From Bacteroidota bacterium (GTDB lineage: Bacteria > Bacteroidota > Bacteroidia > Chitinophagales > Chitinophagaceae): a stretch of DNA of 64,000 bases. The notes under the pieces are model-generated. The model was not told the DNA's origin. It searched no databases and saw only the letters and a program-made list of their open reading frames with translations. This document shows, in pieces, positions 17,903-26,664 of this stretch. Numbering within the stretch: position 1 is the first letter of the stretch; every line of letters begins with the position of its first letter. The stretch lies in contig JAUZOD010000004.1 of assembly GCA_030706635.1 (NCBI GenBank), positions 1-64,000 on the forward strand. The letters run 5' to 3'. Made by a program: the position numbers and the translations under genes.

Positions 17903-19126
17903 ATGCTTACCCCCGCTGGCCATTTAACCTATTGTACGAATATACATGCCGGCGAGAGCTGGCCCGATCATTTTGAAGCATTAAAGAAATATTTTCCGGG
18001 CATCAAAAAAAAGTTTTCACCTGATAAGCCGATGGGCATTGGATTGAGATTGTCCAATGAAGCCAGTCTGGATTTGATTCATGACGACCAGCTTACTATT
18101 TTCAAAGACTGGCTGGGCGCAAACGACGCGTATGTGTTCACCATGAATGGTTTCCCCTATGGCGGATTTCATCATGTGCGGGTGAAAGATCAGGTGCACA
18201 GTCCCGACTGGACCACCGAAGCGCGCGTTGACTATAGCCTCAGACTATTCCGGATACTTGACCAACTGCTTCCGGAAGGGATGGATGGCGGAGTATCCAC
18301 ATCTCCGATGAGTTATCGTCATTGGTTCAGATCGCCCGAGGAGTTAAAAAATGCCAGGCAAAAAGCGACCGATAATATATTACGGGTAGTTGCAGAACTG
18401 GCCCGCATGCATAAAATTTCCGGTAAAAGTTTACACCTTGATATTGAGCCCGAACCGGATGGTTTAATGGAGACCGGCGCAGAATTCATCGAATGGTATG
18501 AAAATGAACTCATCCCGGCAGGCCATGCCCAGCTTCCGGAGAAAATATCCGTTTCCGGCCATGAGGTGACCAAACTCCTTAAAGCGCATATACAACTCTG
18601 TTATGATGTTTGTCATTTTGCGATCGGTTTTGAACCCCATGCACAGGTGATCCGCCAGATAAAAGAAAAAGGAATCCGCGTAGGCAAAATACAGATCAGT
18701 GCGGCCCTGAGCGCCTCCCTGCCAGGCGAAGCGGCTGAAAGAAAGGCCATCAAAGACGCTTTCGCCGTTTATAATGAACCGGTATATCTGCATCAGGTGG
18801 TGGCCAGGAAGGAAAATGGAAGCCTGCTGCGTTATCCTGACCTGACGGAAGCGCTGGAAGACGAGGATCGTACAGAAGTGAAGGAATGGCGGGCTCATTT
18901 TCACGTGCCTGTTTTTGCAGAAGATTTCGGGATATTGCAGTCCACCCAACAGCATATCAGGGAAGTGTTGTACTTACAGAAAGCAGATCCGTTTACCCAA
19001 CACCTGGAAATTGAGACCTATACCTGGGAAGTACTCCCGGCTTCTCTGAAGCTTCCGCTGGACGAATCCATCATCCGGGAACTTCGCTGGGTAAATAGCA
19101 TGCTGCAAAAGAATAATGCCAAGTGA
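17903..19126 (+). CDS. eboE: EboE, metabolite traffic protein with TIM-barrel fold
   Basis: 407 residues, no signal peptide. The opening PAGHLTYCTNIHAGESW is the EboE hallmark, and the body is a xylose-isomerase-like TIM barrel (LHLDIEPEPDG, QLCYDVCHFAIGFE, HFHVPVFAEDFG). His and Glu residues in these motifs could bind metal. In cyanobacteria Ebo proteins are linked to export of a secondary metabolite to the periplasm, hence the family name; the reaction is unknown. The stop codon TGA shares its last base with the ATG of eboF, so the two are translationally coupled. Confidence 0.92.
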   Translation: MLTPAGHLTYCTNIHAGESWPDHFEALKKYFPGIKKKFSPDKPMGIGLRLSNEASLDLIHDDQLTIFKDWLGANDAYVFTMNGFPYGGFHHVRVKDQVHSPDWTTEARVDYSLRLFRILDQLLPEGMDGGVSTSPMSYRHWFRSPEELKNARQKATDNILRVVAELARMHKISGKSLHLDIEPEPDGLMETGAEFIEWYENELIPAGHAQLPEKISVSGHEVTKLLKAHIQLCYDVCHFAIGFEPHAQVIRQIKEKGIRVGKIQISAALSASLPGEAAERKAIKDAFAVYNEPVYLHQVVARKENGSLLRYPDLTEALEDEDRTEVKEWRAHFHVPVFAEDFGILQSTQQHIREVLYLQKADPFTQHLEIETYTWEVLPASLKLPLDESIIRELRWVNSMLQKNNAK

Positions 19127-20493
19127 TGAAAATGCAAAAAACGGTTGTTATTGATGTAGTGGCACTTTCCACTTCCCTGATAGGGGAACATACCCCCTTT
19201 CTTAAAGATTATGTTACCCGTAAAAGAAAAGTGTCCATAAAACCCATGCTGCCCGCGGTAACCACGGCAGTACAGTCCACCTACCTTACCGGAAAATGGC
19301 CTTCCGAGCATGGCATTGTGGGAAACGGCTGGTACGACCGTGAAGATGCCGAGGTAAAATTCTGGAAGCAATCCAACAAACTGGTAGCCGGCGAAAAAAT
19401 CTGGGATAAAGCAAGAACAGCCGATCCTGATTTCACCTGTTCTAAAATGTTCTGGTGGTACAATATGTACTCTACCGCAGATTTTGCCGTAACGCCGAGG
19501 CCCGACTACCTGGCTGACGGACGAAAGATACCGGATTGCTATGCTCATCCTGCAGAGCTGCGGGATTATTTGCAGAAAACATTGGGGCAGTTCCCCCTGT
19601 TTCAGTTCTGGGGACCCGGCGCCAATATCAAATCCACGCGCTGGATTGCGGATGCATCCATGCTGACCGACGAACGCCATGATCCTACACTCACCCTGAT
19701 CTACCTGCCCCACCTTGACTATTGTTTACAAAAATTCGGTCCCGATATCTCATTGATCTCAAAAGAATTACAGGATATAGATCAAGTAGTGAAGGAGCTT
19801 GTGGCTTTTTATGAAAGGAAGCAGGCCCGGGTTATCATCCTGTCTGAATACGGTATTGGTCCCGTAAATAATCCGATTCATCTGAACCGTTTGTTCCGGG
19901 AGCATGGATTATTACAGATCCGGATAGAAAGGGGATTGGAACTATTGGATGCCGGGGCCTCCAAAGCTTTTGCGGTTGCAGATCATCAGATCGCCCATAT
20001 TTATCTGAACGATGTTTCCCTAAGGGAAAAGGTAAAGGATCTCCTCGCAAAAGTTCCGGGCGTTCATTGGGTACTCGATAAAAAAGAACAGGCAGAGCGG
20101 CATATTGACCATGAAAGATCGGGCGACCTGCTGGTGATGGCGGATGAACACAGCTGGTTTACTTATTATTTCTGGCTGGATGATGCCAAGGCGCCAGACT
20201 ACGCGCGGGTAGTAGATATCCATAAAAAACCTGGCTATGATCCTGTGGAAATGTTTATGACCTCAAAACTTCGGGCAGCCTATAAATTGCTTCGTAAAAA
20301 GGCCGGCTTCCGGTATGTGATGGATGTGATCCCGCTGGATGCAACACTCGTCAAAGGATCTCACGGCAGCCTGGCGACAGCACCCGATTATTACCCGGTG
20401 CTCATTTCCGACCAGGCTATGGATACCGATGGTATCGAGGCCACGGACGTTTATGATATCATCTGGAATTCCCTTACACAGGGCGGGTATTGA
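19126..20493 (+). CDS. eboF: EboF, alkaline phosphatase/nucleotide pyrophosphatase-like protein
   Basis: 455 residues from the ATG at 19126 (in TGATG); a GTG at 19123 is the other option. Nucleotide pyrophosphatase/phosphodiesterase fold of the alkaline phosphatase superfamily. Asp10 in VVIDVVALS is a likely metal ligand, Thr46 or Thr47 in PAVTTAVQSTYLTG the nucleophile, and LPHLDYCLQKFG and KGSHGS supply further metal-binding Asp and His. No signal peptide, so it appears cytoplasmic unless exported otherwise. It is the last gene of the rightward run and overlaps the 3' end of the opposing kinase gene by 20 bp. Confidence 0.9.
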   Translation: MKMQKTVVIDVVALSTSLIGEHTPFLKDYVTRKRKVSIKPMLPAVTTAVQSTYLTGKWPSEHGIVGNGWYDREDAEVKFWKQSNKLVAGEKIWDKARTADPDFTCSKMFWWYNMYSTADFAVTPRPDYLADGRKIPDCYAHPAELRDYLQKTLGQFPLFQFWGPGANIKSTRWIADASMLTDERHDPTLTLIYLPHLDYCLQKFGPDISLISKELQDIDQVVKELVAFYERKQARVIILSEYGIGPVNNPIHLNRLFREHGLLQIRIERGLELLDAGASKAFAVADHQIAHIYLNDVSLREKVKDLLAKVPGVHWVLDKKEQAERHIDHERSGDLLVMADEHSWFTYYFWLDDAKAPDYARVVDIHKKPGYDPVEMFMTSKLRAAYKLLRKKAGFRYVMDVIPLDATLVKGSHGSLATAPDYYPVLISDQAMDTDGIEATDVYDIIWNSLTQGGY

Positions 20494-21565
20494 GATAAGG
20501 CTTTAATTTCTCCAGCAGTTTGTCTTCCTTTTCCATCAGGCGTTTTAAGAGAACAATCTGGTTATTCGCACGGACAAAATTGTGTCCTTCATATTTCGAA
20601 CCGTAATAGAGATCATTATTTAAATAATCCGTCAAAAACCGGATGGCCTGCATATAAATAATGAACTTGCCTGCATACACGAAATGTTCTTTCTCATCTT
20701 CACTTAGCTCGTATTGCATTTCACCGAGATAACCCCGGGCTATGGCCGTAAAATAATCTTCCCGTATTTCAATTTTACTATAGTCTTTTTCTTCTTCGCT
20801 TACGGGTGACAGGTAGGTTCTAAGCATATCCCCCACATCACTGATAAAATAGCCGGGCATCACGGTGTCCAGATCGATAACGCATAAACCCAGGTCTTTT
20901 TCCCTGCTGAACAAAACGTTACTGATTTTCGTATCGTGGTGGGTGACGCGCAGTATAAAATTGGGATTTGTTTTAATCTTTTCAAATATTTCCGTAATTC
21001 CCTTATGCTGCTGGAGGAACTCAATACTTTTCTCCGATTCCATAATGCGTTCGGGATTGCCCTCCCGGATCGCGGATTCGAACTGCTCATGCCTTAGCGT
21101 GAGATTGTGAAAATCCGGAAGTGTAATCCGCAAATGGGATGGTCTAAAACCGGAAAGCATTTTGGTGAATCTGCCGAATTGTTTTGCTGCTTCAAAAGCC
21201 AGGGAAGATTTGGCAACGGTATCGCAGGTATAGGATCCCTTCACAAAAGGGAACAACCGGAAATATCCTTTTTCCGGATCAAAGACAAAGTCCTGTTTTT
21301 TCAAGGTTAACCGGGGCGCTACAAAAAAATAATCGGGATGAACCTTTTCGAAATAAGCGGATAGTTTTCTGATATTTTCGATGAGGTCCAGCGGGTTTTT
21401 GAAAACATTCTGATTGATACGCTGTAAAATAAATTCATCGTCGCCGCAAATTATTTTCCAGGTATTGTTTATCAATCCATTCCCGTAATGACTGACGATA
21501 CATTGATCTTTATCCAATCCATAAAAACGAAGCAGCGTACTTGGCATACCGGACAAACTTAACAT
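20474..21565 (-). CDS. NahK-like sugar kinase (APH-fold phosphotransferase)
   Basis: 363 residues with a protein-kinase-like aminoglycoside phosphotransferase fold. VTHHDTKISNVLF is the catalytic loop (Asp and Asn) and VIDLDTVMPG holds the metal-binding Asp; these are closest to N-acetylhexosamine 1-kinase (NahK) and related anomeric kinases, which phosphorylate free GlcNAc, GalNAc or related sugars at C1 in the cytoplasm. Start at 21565 is preferred; a second Met at residue 7 (21547) is possible. A perfect operator lies only 22 bp before the start. Sugar specificity cannot be read from the sequence, but a GH109-type alpha-GalNAc gene lies in the same regulon. Confidence 0.8.
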   Translation of the reverse strand: MLSLSGMPSTLLRFYGLDKDQCIVSHYGNGLINNTWKIICGDDEFILQRINQNVFKNPLDLIENIRKLSAYFEKVHPDYFFVAPRLTLKKQDFVFDPEKGYFRLFPFVKGSYTCDTVAKSSLAFEAAKQFGRFTKMLSGFRPSHLRITLPDFHNLTLRHEQFESAIREGNPERIMESEKSIEFLQQHKGITEIFEKIKTNPNFILRVTHHDTKISNVLFSREKDLGLCVIDLDTVMPGYFISDVGDMLRTYLSPVSEEEKDYSKIEIREDYFTAIARGYLGEMQYELSEDEKEHFVYAGKFIIYMQAIRFLTDYLNNDLYYGSKYEGHNFVRANNQIVLLKRLMEKEDKLLEKLKPYLNTRPV

Positions 21566-21587
21566 AGCATTATAATATCTTACGGCA

Positions 21588-21597
21588 CAAACGTTTG
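21588..21597. promoter_or_regulatory. LacI-type operator before the NahK-like kinase gene
   Basis: Perfect CAAACGTTTG, followed by CGC on the plus strand. It lies 22 bp before the kinase start codon on the minus strand and after the end of lacI, so it can control the kinase separately from lacI. Confidence 0.75.
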
Positions 21598-21657
21598 CGC
21601 TTCTTTTATAAAAATCAGAGCGAAAGGGTAATTAAATGAATTCGCTTATAAGGGTAT

Positions 21658-22683
21658 TCATTTATTTTCATGGATGATCAACTGGGAATCAAGTATGATC
21701 TTGAAATAGGTTGCTACTTCCGAATCATCCTTTTTACTGTCAATAAGCTCCAGCAAGGTTTCCATAGCTTTCTGACCCTGTTGATAGGGGAATTGTTCAA
21801 CGGATGCAAGCGGCGGAAAGGCCGTATAGTTGGTGATGGGCAGATTGGCATAACTCACAAAACAGATATCCTTGTTGATCTTACGTTTTTCCTTTCTGGC
21901 GTATTGAACGGCGTCCAGGGCAACATAATCATTGAAAGCCACGATGGCTGTCGGTTTGCGTTTGGAGTTCAAAAGCTGACGGGTGGCTTCATACACCATT
22001 TCGGTACTTAAATCGGTCGAGATGAGCAGGAAGGGATCGAACTTCAGACGGTTCCTGGCCATGGCTTTCATATAACCGTCCTGCCGTTCCTGGCAGGCCA
22101 GCAGTTTTTCCGGGCCGTTGATCATACCAATCACCCGGTGGCCTTTGTCGATCAGGAAATTGATGGCCTGGATGGTGCCGGACTGCATATTGCAGGCCAC
22201 ATAGTGAATATTGGACATCCGGGGTATGCAGTCAAAAAAAACGATGGGAATATTGTATTTCCTCAACGCTTCAAAATGCTCATAACTGCTTGTGTTTTTC
22301 GAAATGGAAACCAGCAGCCCGTCCACCCGGTGGTTTTTCATAGTCTCCACGATTTTCTTTTCCCGTTCTTCATTATCGTGGGACTGGCCCATCAACACCG
22401 TATAGTTGTGTTTATTTGCACAATCTTCTATGCCACTGATGGCTGAGGAAAAAAATGCTTCCGAGAGTCGGGGTAAGATAACGCCAACGGTAAACGTTTT
22501 GCGTTGCTGGAAGAAAATAGCCGTTTGGTTCGGCTCATAGTTCAATTCCTTGGCCAGTTGCTGTACCCGCGTCTTGGTCCTGATGCCGATGCTGCGGTGA
22601 TCATGCAAAGCCCTGGAAACCGTTGAAATCGAAACATTCAAACGCTTTGCAATTTCTTTCAGCGTGGCGAGTTTTTTATCCAT
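21658..22683 (-). CDS. LacI/GalR-family transcriptional regulator
   Basis: 341 residues. The N-terminal 60 form the LacI DNA-binding domain: TLKEIAKRLNVSISTVSRAL followed by the hinge region near LNYEPNQTA. The remainder is a periplasmic-binding-protein-like effector domain (VGVILPRLSEAFFSSAISGIE, RVDGLLVSIS, IVFFDCIPR, KPTAIVAFNDYVALD). The most likely protein to bind the repeated CAAACGTTTG palindromes, because a copy lies 104 bp in front of its own start and all other copies sit in front of neighbouring genes. The effector is expected to be a sugar or sugar phosphate released by the regulated enzymes. Confidence 0.93.
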   Translation of the reverse strand: MDKKLATLKEIAKRLNVSISTVSRALHDHRSIGIRTKTRVQQLAKELNYEPNQTAIFFQQRKTFTVGVILPRLSEAFFSSAISGIEDCANKHNYTVLMGQSHDNEEREKKIVETMKNHRVDGLLVSISKNTSSYEHFEALRKYNIPIVFFDCIPRMSNIHYVACNMQSGTIQAINFLIDKGHRVIGMINGPEKLLACQERQDGYMKAMARNRLKFDPFLLISTDLSTEMVYEATRQLLNSKRKPTAIVAFNDYVALDAVQYARKEKRKINKDICFVSYANLPITNYTAFPPLASVEQFPYQQGQKAMETLLELIDSKKDDSEVATYFKIILDSQLIIHENK

Positions 22684-22786
22684 ACCCTTTATCTGAAAAT
22701 AATGATTTACAGTAGTGAACCCCCATTCAATAATACGGCAAATTTCTATTGTTTGCGTGATATTGCGTAAATCTTATTAAATATAA

Positions 22787-22796
22787 CAAACGTTTG
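22787..22796. promoter_or_regulatory. LacI-type operator between lacI and the GH109-type gene
   Basis: Perfect CAAACGTTTG followed by CGCC. It lies in the 184-bp divergent gap, 104 bp from the lacI start and 71 bp from the GH109-type start, so it could serve both autoregulation and control of the enzyme. A TATATTCG -7-like element follows at 22823-22830, but the spacing from the operator TTTG is 26 bp, too long for the consensus. Confidence 0.75.
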
Positions 22797-22867
22797 CGCC
22801 CGCGTGATGGTTGATATTGATATATATTCGAAATTGATTTAAAAAGCCCCGTTTTTAAAATACCAAT

Positions 22868-24316
22868 ATGAAAGGCAACCGCAGACGTTTCTTACGCAAT
22901 TTATCCCTCGGAACCGCAGGACTCACTGCAGGAATTCCTTTATTGGCCAACCCATTGCGGCTGCCGCGCGTCGAATCACAAGATCAGCCTGCACCGGACT
23001 CTTCGTCAGGCGTTTCCAGCTTCAATATGTGTGGCTATGCAGCGCCTAAAATTGACAAAGTGCGGATCGGTTTTATCGGCCTTGGCCATCGGGGCCCGGG
23101 CGCGGTAGAACGGATATCACATATTGAAGGCGCAGAAATTAAGGCCTTGTGTGATAAGCTTCCGGAACGGGTTGAAGCTGCTCAAAAAATATTGGAAACA
23201 GCCGGTTTGCCCAGAGCGAAATCATATTCCGGCGTGGATGGATGGAAGGCCCTGGTAGAAAGCAATGATGTTGACTTCATCTATACCTGCACCCCCTGGC
23301 GTTTGCATACACCCATCGCGGTTTATGCCATGAATAATGGCAAACATGTGGCGACGGAGGTTCCTTCGGCCATAACGCTGGATGAGTGCTGGCAATTGGT
23401 TGAAACATCTGAAAAGACCAGAAAGCATTGTGTGATGCTGGAGAATTGCTGTTATGATTTCTTCGAGTTGCTTACTTTAAACATGGTTCGCAACGGCTTT
23501 TTCGGTGAACTGGTTCACGCCGAAGGCGGCTATTTGCATAACCTGCTCGATGAAAATTTCAGGAAGATCAGCGAGGGTGGTTATATGGATATGTGGCGGC
23601 TTCGTGAAAATGCCATGCGCAACGGGAATCTTTACCCAACCCACGGACTGGGGCCCCTGGCGCAATGCATGAATATTAACCGCGGAGATCAGATGGACCA
23701 TCTGGTGTCCATGTCGTCTGATGATTACCTGATGGGTGTCACCGCGCGGGAACTGGCGGCAAAGGACAACTACTATCAGGAATTCGCCGACAAGCATTAC
23801 CGCGGCAATATGAACACCACCGTGATCAGGACCGTGAAAGGTAAAACCATCATGATCCAGCACGATGTCACGAGCCCTCGTCCTTATTCCCGGATCCATC
23901 AGCTGAATGGCACCAAAGGAATGGCCCGTAAATATCCGGAACCGGCTTGCATTTCTTCTTTAAAGAATCCGGATGAATGGATAACCGCCGCAGAGATGAA
24001 GGATCTGGAAGAAAAATATACCTTACCCATCGTGAAACACGTAGGGGAAATCGCCAAAAAGATAGGCGGTCACGGGGGAATGGATTTTGTACAGGACTGG
24101 CGGCTGATCGATAATCTGCGTAACGGATTGCCACTCGATCTGGATGTTTATGATGCCGCCTTGTGGAGCGCCATTTCGCCACTCGGCGAAAAATCCGTTG
24201 CTTCAAAATCCAGAACCGTGGACATTCCAGATTTCACCCGGGGGAACTGGAAGACCAATAAACCATCGGCACTCACACTGGAAGGCGGAGGAACGACGAC
24301 GATAAGAAACGCCTAG
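22868..24316 (+). CDS. GH109-type NAD-dependent glycosidase (Gfo/Idh/MocA family)
   Basis: 482 residues. The N-terminus NRRRFLRNLSLG with a hydrophobic stretch is a twin-arginine signal, fitting a protein exported folded with bound NAD. Residues 64-190 are a Rossmann domain (VRIGFIGLGHRGPGAVER; GLGHRG at 71-76), and the second half is the Gfo/Idh/MocA C-terminal domain. YPTHGLGP with His259 and the sequence around it match GH109 alpha-N-acetylgalactosaminidases, which cleave by transient oxidation at C3. It is divergent from lacI across an operator, and ends 12 bp from the opposing GH92 gene. A general 3-keto-forming oxidoreductase is the main alternative. Confidence 0.88.
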   Translation: MKGNRRRFLRNLSLGTAGLTAGIPLLANPLRLPRVESQDQPAPDSSSGVSSFNMCGYAAPKIDKVRIGFIGLGHRGPGAVERISHIEGAEIKALCDKLPERVEAAQKILETAGLPRAKSYSGVDGWKALVESNDVDFIYTCTPWRLHTPIAVYAMNNGKHVATEVPSAITLDECWQLVETSEKTRKHCVMLENCCYDFFELLTLNMVRNGFFGELVHAEGGYLHNLLDENFRKISEGGYMDMWRLRENAMRNGNLYPTHGLGPLAQCMNINRGDQMDHLVSMSSDDYLMGVTARELAAKDNYYQEFADKHYRGNMNTTVIRTVKGKTIMIQHDVTSPRPYSRIHQLNGTKGMARKYPEPACISSLKNPDEWITAAEMKDLEEKYTLPIVKHVGEIAKKIGGHGGMDFVQDWRLIDNLRNGLPLDLDVYDAALWSAISPLGEKSVASKSRTVDIPDFTRGNWKTNKPSALTLEGGGTTTIRNA

Positions 24317-24328
24317 GGCAACCGATTT

Positions 24329-26623
24329 TCACTTCCAGTTGTAGTTCGGCTTGGGTCCCATTTCAAAAACTAAATCTTTACCGTTGATGAGATCAGCATG
24401 ACTGATGAATGGATGTTCGATGGGCTTTCCATCGAGACTCACTTTTTGAATATATTTATTTTCCGCGGATAAATTCCTGGCCACGATGTTCAGCTGGCGA
24501 TCCTGGTTTCCCACTTTATAATGCAGGGTGAGCCGGGGGAATTGCGGCGCGCCGATGGCATAGATCCCAGAACCCGGGGCAACCGGATAAAAACCCATTA
24601 CGCCAAATATGTACCAGGCCGACATCTGGCCGCAATCGTCATTTCCATTGATTCCCAGCGGTTCGTCGCGATAGTTAAAACGGGTATGGGTTCTCACCAG
24701 CTCCTGTGTTTTCCAGGGCTGACCGCAATAATCGAACAGATAAATATAATGATGTCCCGGCTCATTGTCGTGATGATAATGACCCTGGGTGAAATTGGAA
24801 TCCAGTTTAGCAGCAAATTTTTCATTTCCACCCATAAGCGCGATCATGCCGGCAGGGTCATGCATGGCGCCAAAAGCGTAAGTCCATTTATCCCCTTCCG
24901 TAAAGCCAACAGTATCCGGAACATTAAAAGTTCCATCGAATTTACGCGGTCCGAAAAATCCCGTTTCCGGAATAAAAAGATTCTTGTAGTTCTTACTCCA
25001 TTGGGTGAGGAGATTGTAATCATCCGTTTTCCCCAGATCCTTTGCGACTACCGAAACACAATAATCATCATAAGAATATTCAATGGTTCTGGAAACGGAT
25101 TCCGATGTTTTATCCACGGGCACGTATCCAACCGCATGTTCGTAACTCATGCCCGCCCTGGCTTCGCTGGCCGTCCACGGATCCCGGTCGGCCCAAAGAT
25201 GTTTTGTATCGCAATCCGGAGGAACCATGGCATCGTGCCGGATGGCTTCGTAAGCCAGGTTTACATCATATCCGCGAAATCCCTTTATATAGGCATCCGC
25301 AATCACGGCATCGGCATGGGTGCCGATCATGATATTCGTTTCAGCCGGATTGGGCCACATGGGAAGCCAACCACCTTCCTTATACATCTGTAAAAGAGAA
25401 TTGACCATGCCATTGACCAGTTCCGGCTGGGTGAAGATCAGCAGCGGATGAAGCGCACGGTAGGTATCCCATAAAGAATAATCCGTATAAGAAATGCCAT
25501 TGTGCACCCGGTCGTCAAAGGCGCTGTAATATTTACCATATTCTGAAAATTCTCTTGGAAACAACATCGTATGAAACATCGCGGTGTAAAAAATAGTCTT
25601 CTGCGCATCGGGCACATCAGCTACTTCGATACGGCTCAGATTCTCCTGCCAGATATTGCGCGTACGAATGGCCAGTTTATCAAAGTACCAATCGGAAATC
25701 TCCTCTTTCAGATTTTTCCTTGCCTGCTCCAGACTTATAAAAGAAGTGGCCATGCGAACCAATACCTGTTCCTTATCCTCCGTTTTAAAACTGATGTAAG
25801 CGCCCATGCGCGTACCATATTGTTCTGTTGTTAAAGGAAAAGTTTCCGAGCCGCTCCAGGTACCAAAAGAATCAAAAGCCTTGCTGAACTGAATGATGAA
25901 ATATCCTTTGAAATTGGGAAGGTCCGGGCCCAGCTGAGCGGATTGCCTGTCAGGATTATATCCCGTGATCTCTTTGTTTTCTTTATCCACTTTTACAAAT
26001 CCTTTCAGTTTCTTTATCCTCGATTCCACGTCGTTGGCCTGGTCGGCCAGCGCCGGATTCAGGTTGATACCCTGGATTACGATATGGGCCTGATCTGATT
26101 TGGGAAATGTAAACCGGAAAAAACCGCAACGGCTGGCCGCAGTGATTTCACCCCTGATCTGTTTTTTATTTCCGGCCTTTAACAAAACGGAATAATAATA
26201 AGGCTTGGCGATCTCGTCCTTATGACTGAACGGGAGAGCCCTGTTTTCCGGCAGTGTTTTTAATTCCCCGATTTCAGGCATTACCGAAAAATATCCATAA
26301 TCACCCATCCAGACGGTGGGCTGATGGGATCCCATAAAGCCCATGACGGTGCTGTCTTCATAGATATAAGGCATCCGGCTCATCTTGTTCTGACTGGTCT
26401 GCACCACAAAATTGGTCATGGCATGCGGATCACCCACCGTTGGGAAAGTGCCGCCCCCCTGCAGGTCTTTTTCAAAACCGGCAAACGGAGTTCCGATGAT
26501 CGGATTTACATAATCCACTTCCTGCTTTTTTTGCTGACTTTTCTTTTGCGCGTTTGCAGCAGGGATCAGGGCGCAAAACAGGATTGCCAGCGGGATGGCT
26601 TTGAGAATATCTATTTTATACAT
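24329..26623 (-). CDS. GH92 family glycosidase (alpha-mannosidase type)
   Basis: 764 residues with a signal peptide ending near AANAQ. The GH92 pattern is complete: VDYVNPIIGT at the mature N-terminus, TFPTVGDPHAMTNF, HDNEPGHHY with Glu621 as the likely acid, and GNDDCGQMSAW (660-670) with the Asp pair that supplies the base. GH92 enzymes are calcium-dependent inverting exo-alpha-mannosidases. Spaced 41 bp after the GH29 gene on the same strand, so both are probably one transcript started at the operator at 28196. Confidence 0.93.
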   Translation of the reverse strand: MYKIDILKAIPLAILFCALIPAANAQKKSQQKKQEVDYVNPIIGTPFAGFEKDLQGGGTFPTVGDPHAMTNFVVQTSQNKMSRMPYIYEDSTVMGFMGSHQPTVWMGDYGYFSVMPEIGELKTLPENRALPFSHKDEIAKPYYYSVLLKAGNKKQIRGEITAASRCGFFRFTFPKSDQAHIVIQGINLNPALADQANDVESRIKKLKGFVKVDKENKEITGYNPDRQSAQLGPDLPNFKGYFIIQFSKAFDSFGTWSGSETFPLTTEQYGTRMGAYISFKTEDKEQVLVRMATSFISLEQARKNLKEEISDWYFDKLAIRTRNIWQENLSRIEVADVPDAQKTIFYTAMFHTMLFPREFSEYGKYYSAFDDRVHNGISYTDYSLWDTYRALHPLLIFTQPELVNGMVNSLLQMYKEGGWLPMWPNPAETNIMIGTHADAVIADAYIKGFRGYDVNLAYEAIRHDAMVPPDCDTKHLWADRDPWTASEARAGMSYEHAVGYVPVDKTSESVSRTIEYSYDDYCVSVVAKDLGKTDDYNLLTQWSKNYKNLFIPETGFFGPRKFDGTFNVPDTVGFTEGDKWTYAFGAMHDPAGMIALMGGNEKFAAKLDSNFTQGHYHHDNEPGHHYIYLFDYCGQPWKTQELVRTHTRFNYRDEPLGINGNDDCGQMSAWYIFGVMGFYPVAPGSGIYAIGAPQFPRLTLHYKVGNQDRQLNIVARNLSAENKYIQKVSLDGKPIEHPFISHADLINGKDLVFEMGPKPNYNWK

Positions 26624-26664
26624 ATGGCTGATTGACCGGAAGAAATTGTTGTTGTTGTGCTTAA

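Noticed and set aside
20865-21110. Open frames opposite the kinase gene, and similar antisense frames over most large genes
   Set aside because: They are mirror frames of well-supported genes with no start context, signal or family content of their own.
22745-22754. CTATTGTTTG, a possible second operator 42 bp from the one before lacI
   Set aside because: Only 7 of 10 positions match and the left half is lost. The spacing of four helical turns is attractive but not enough.
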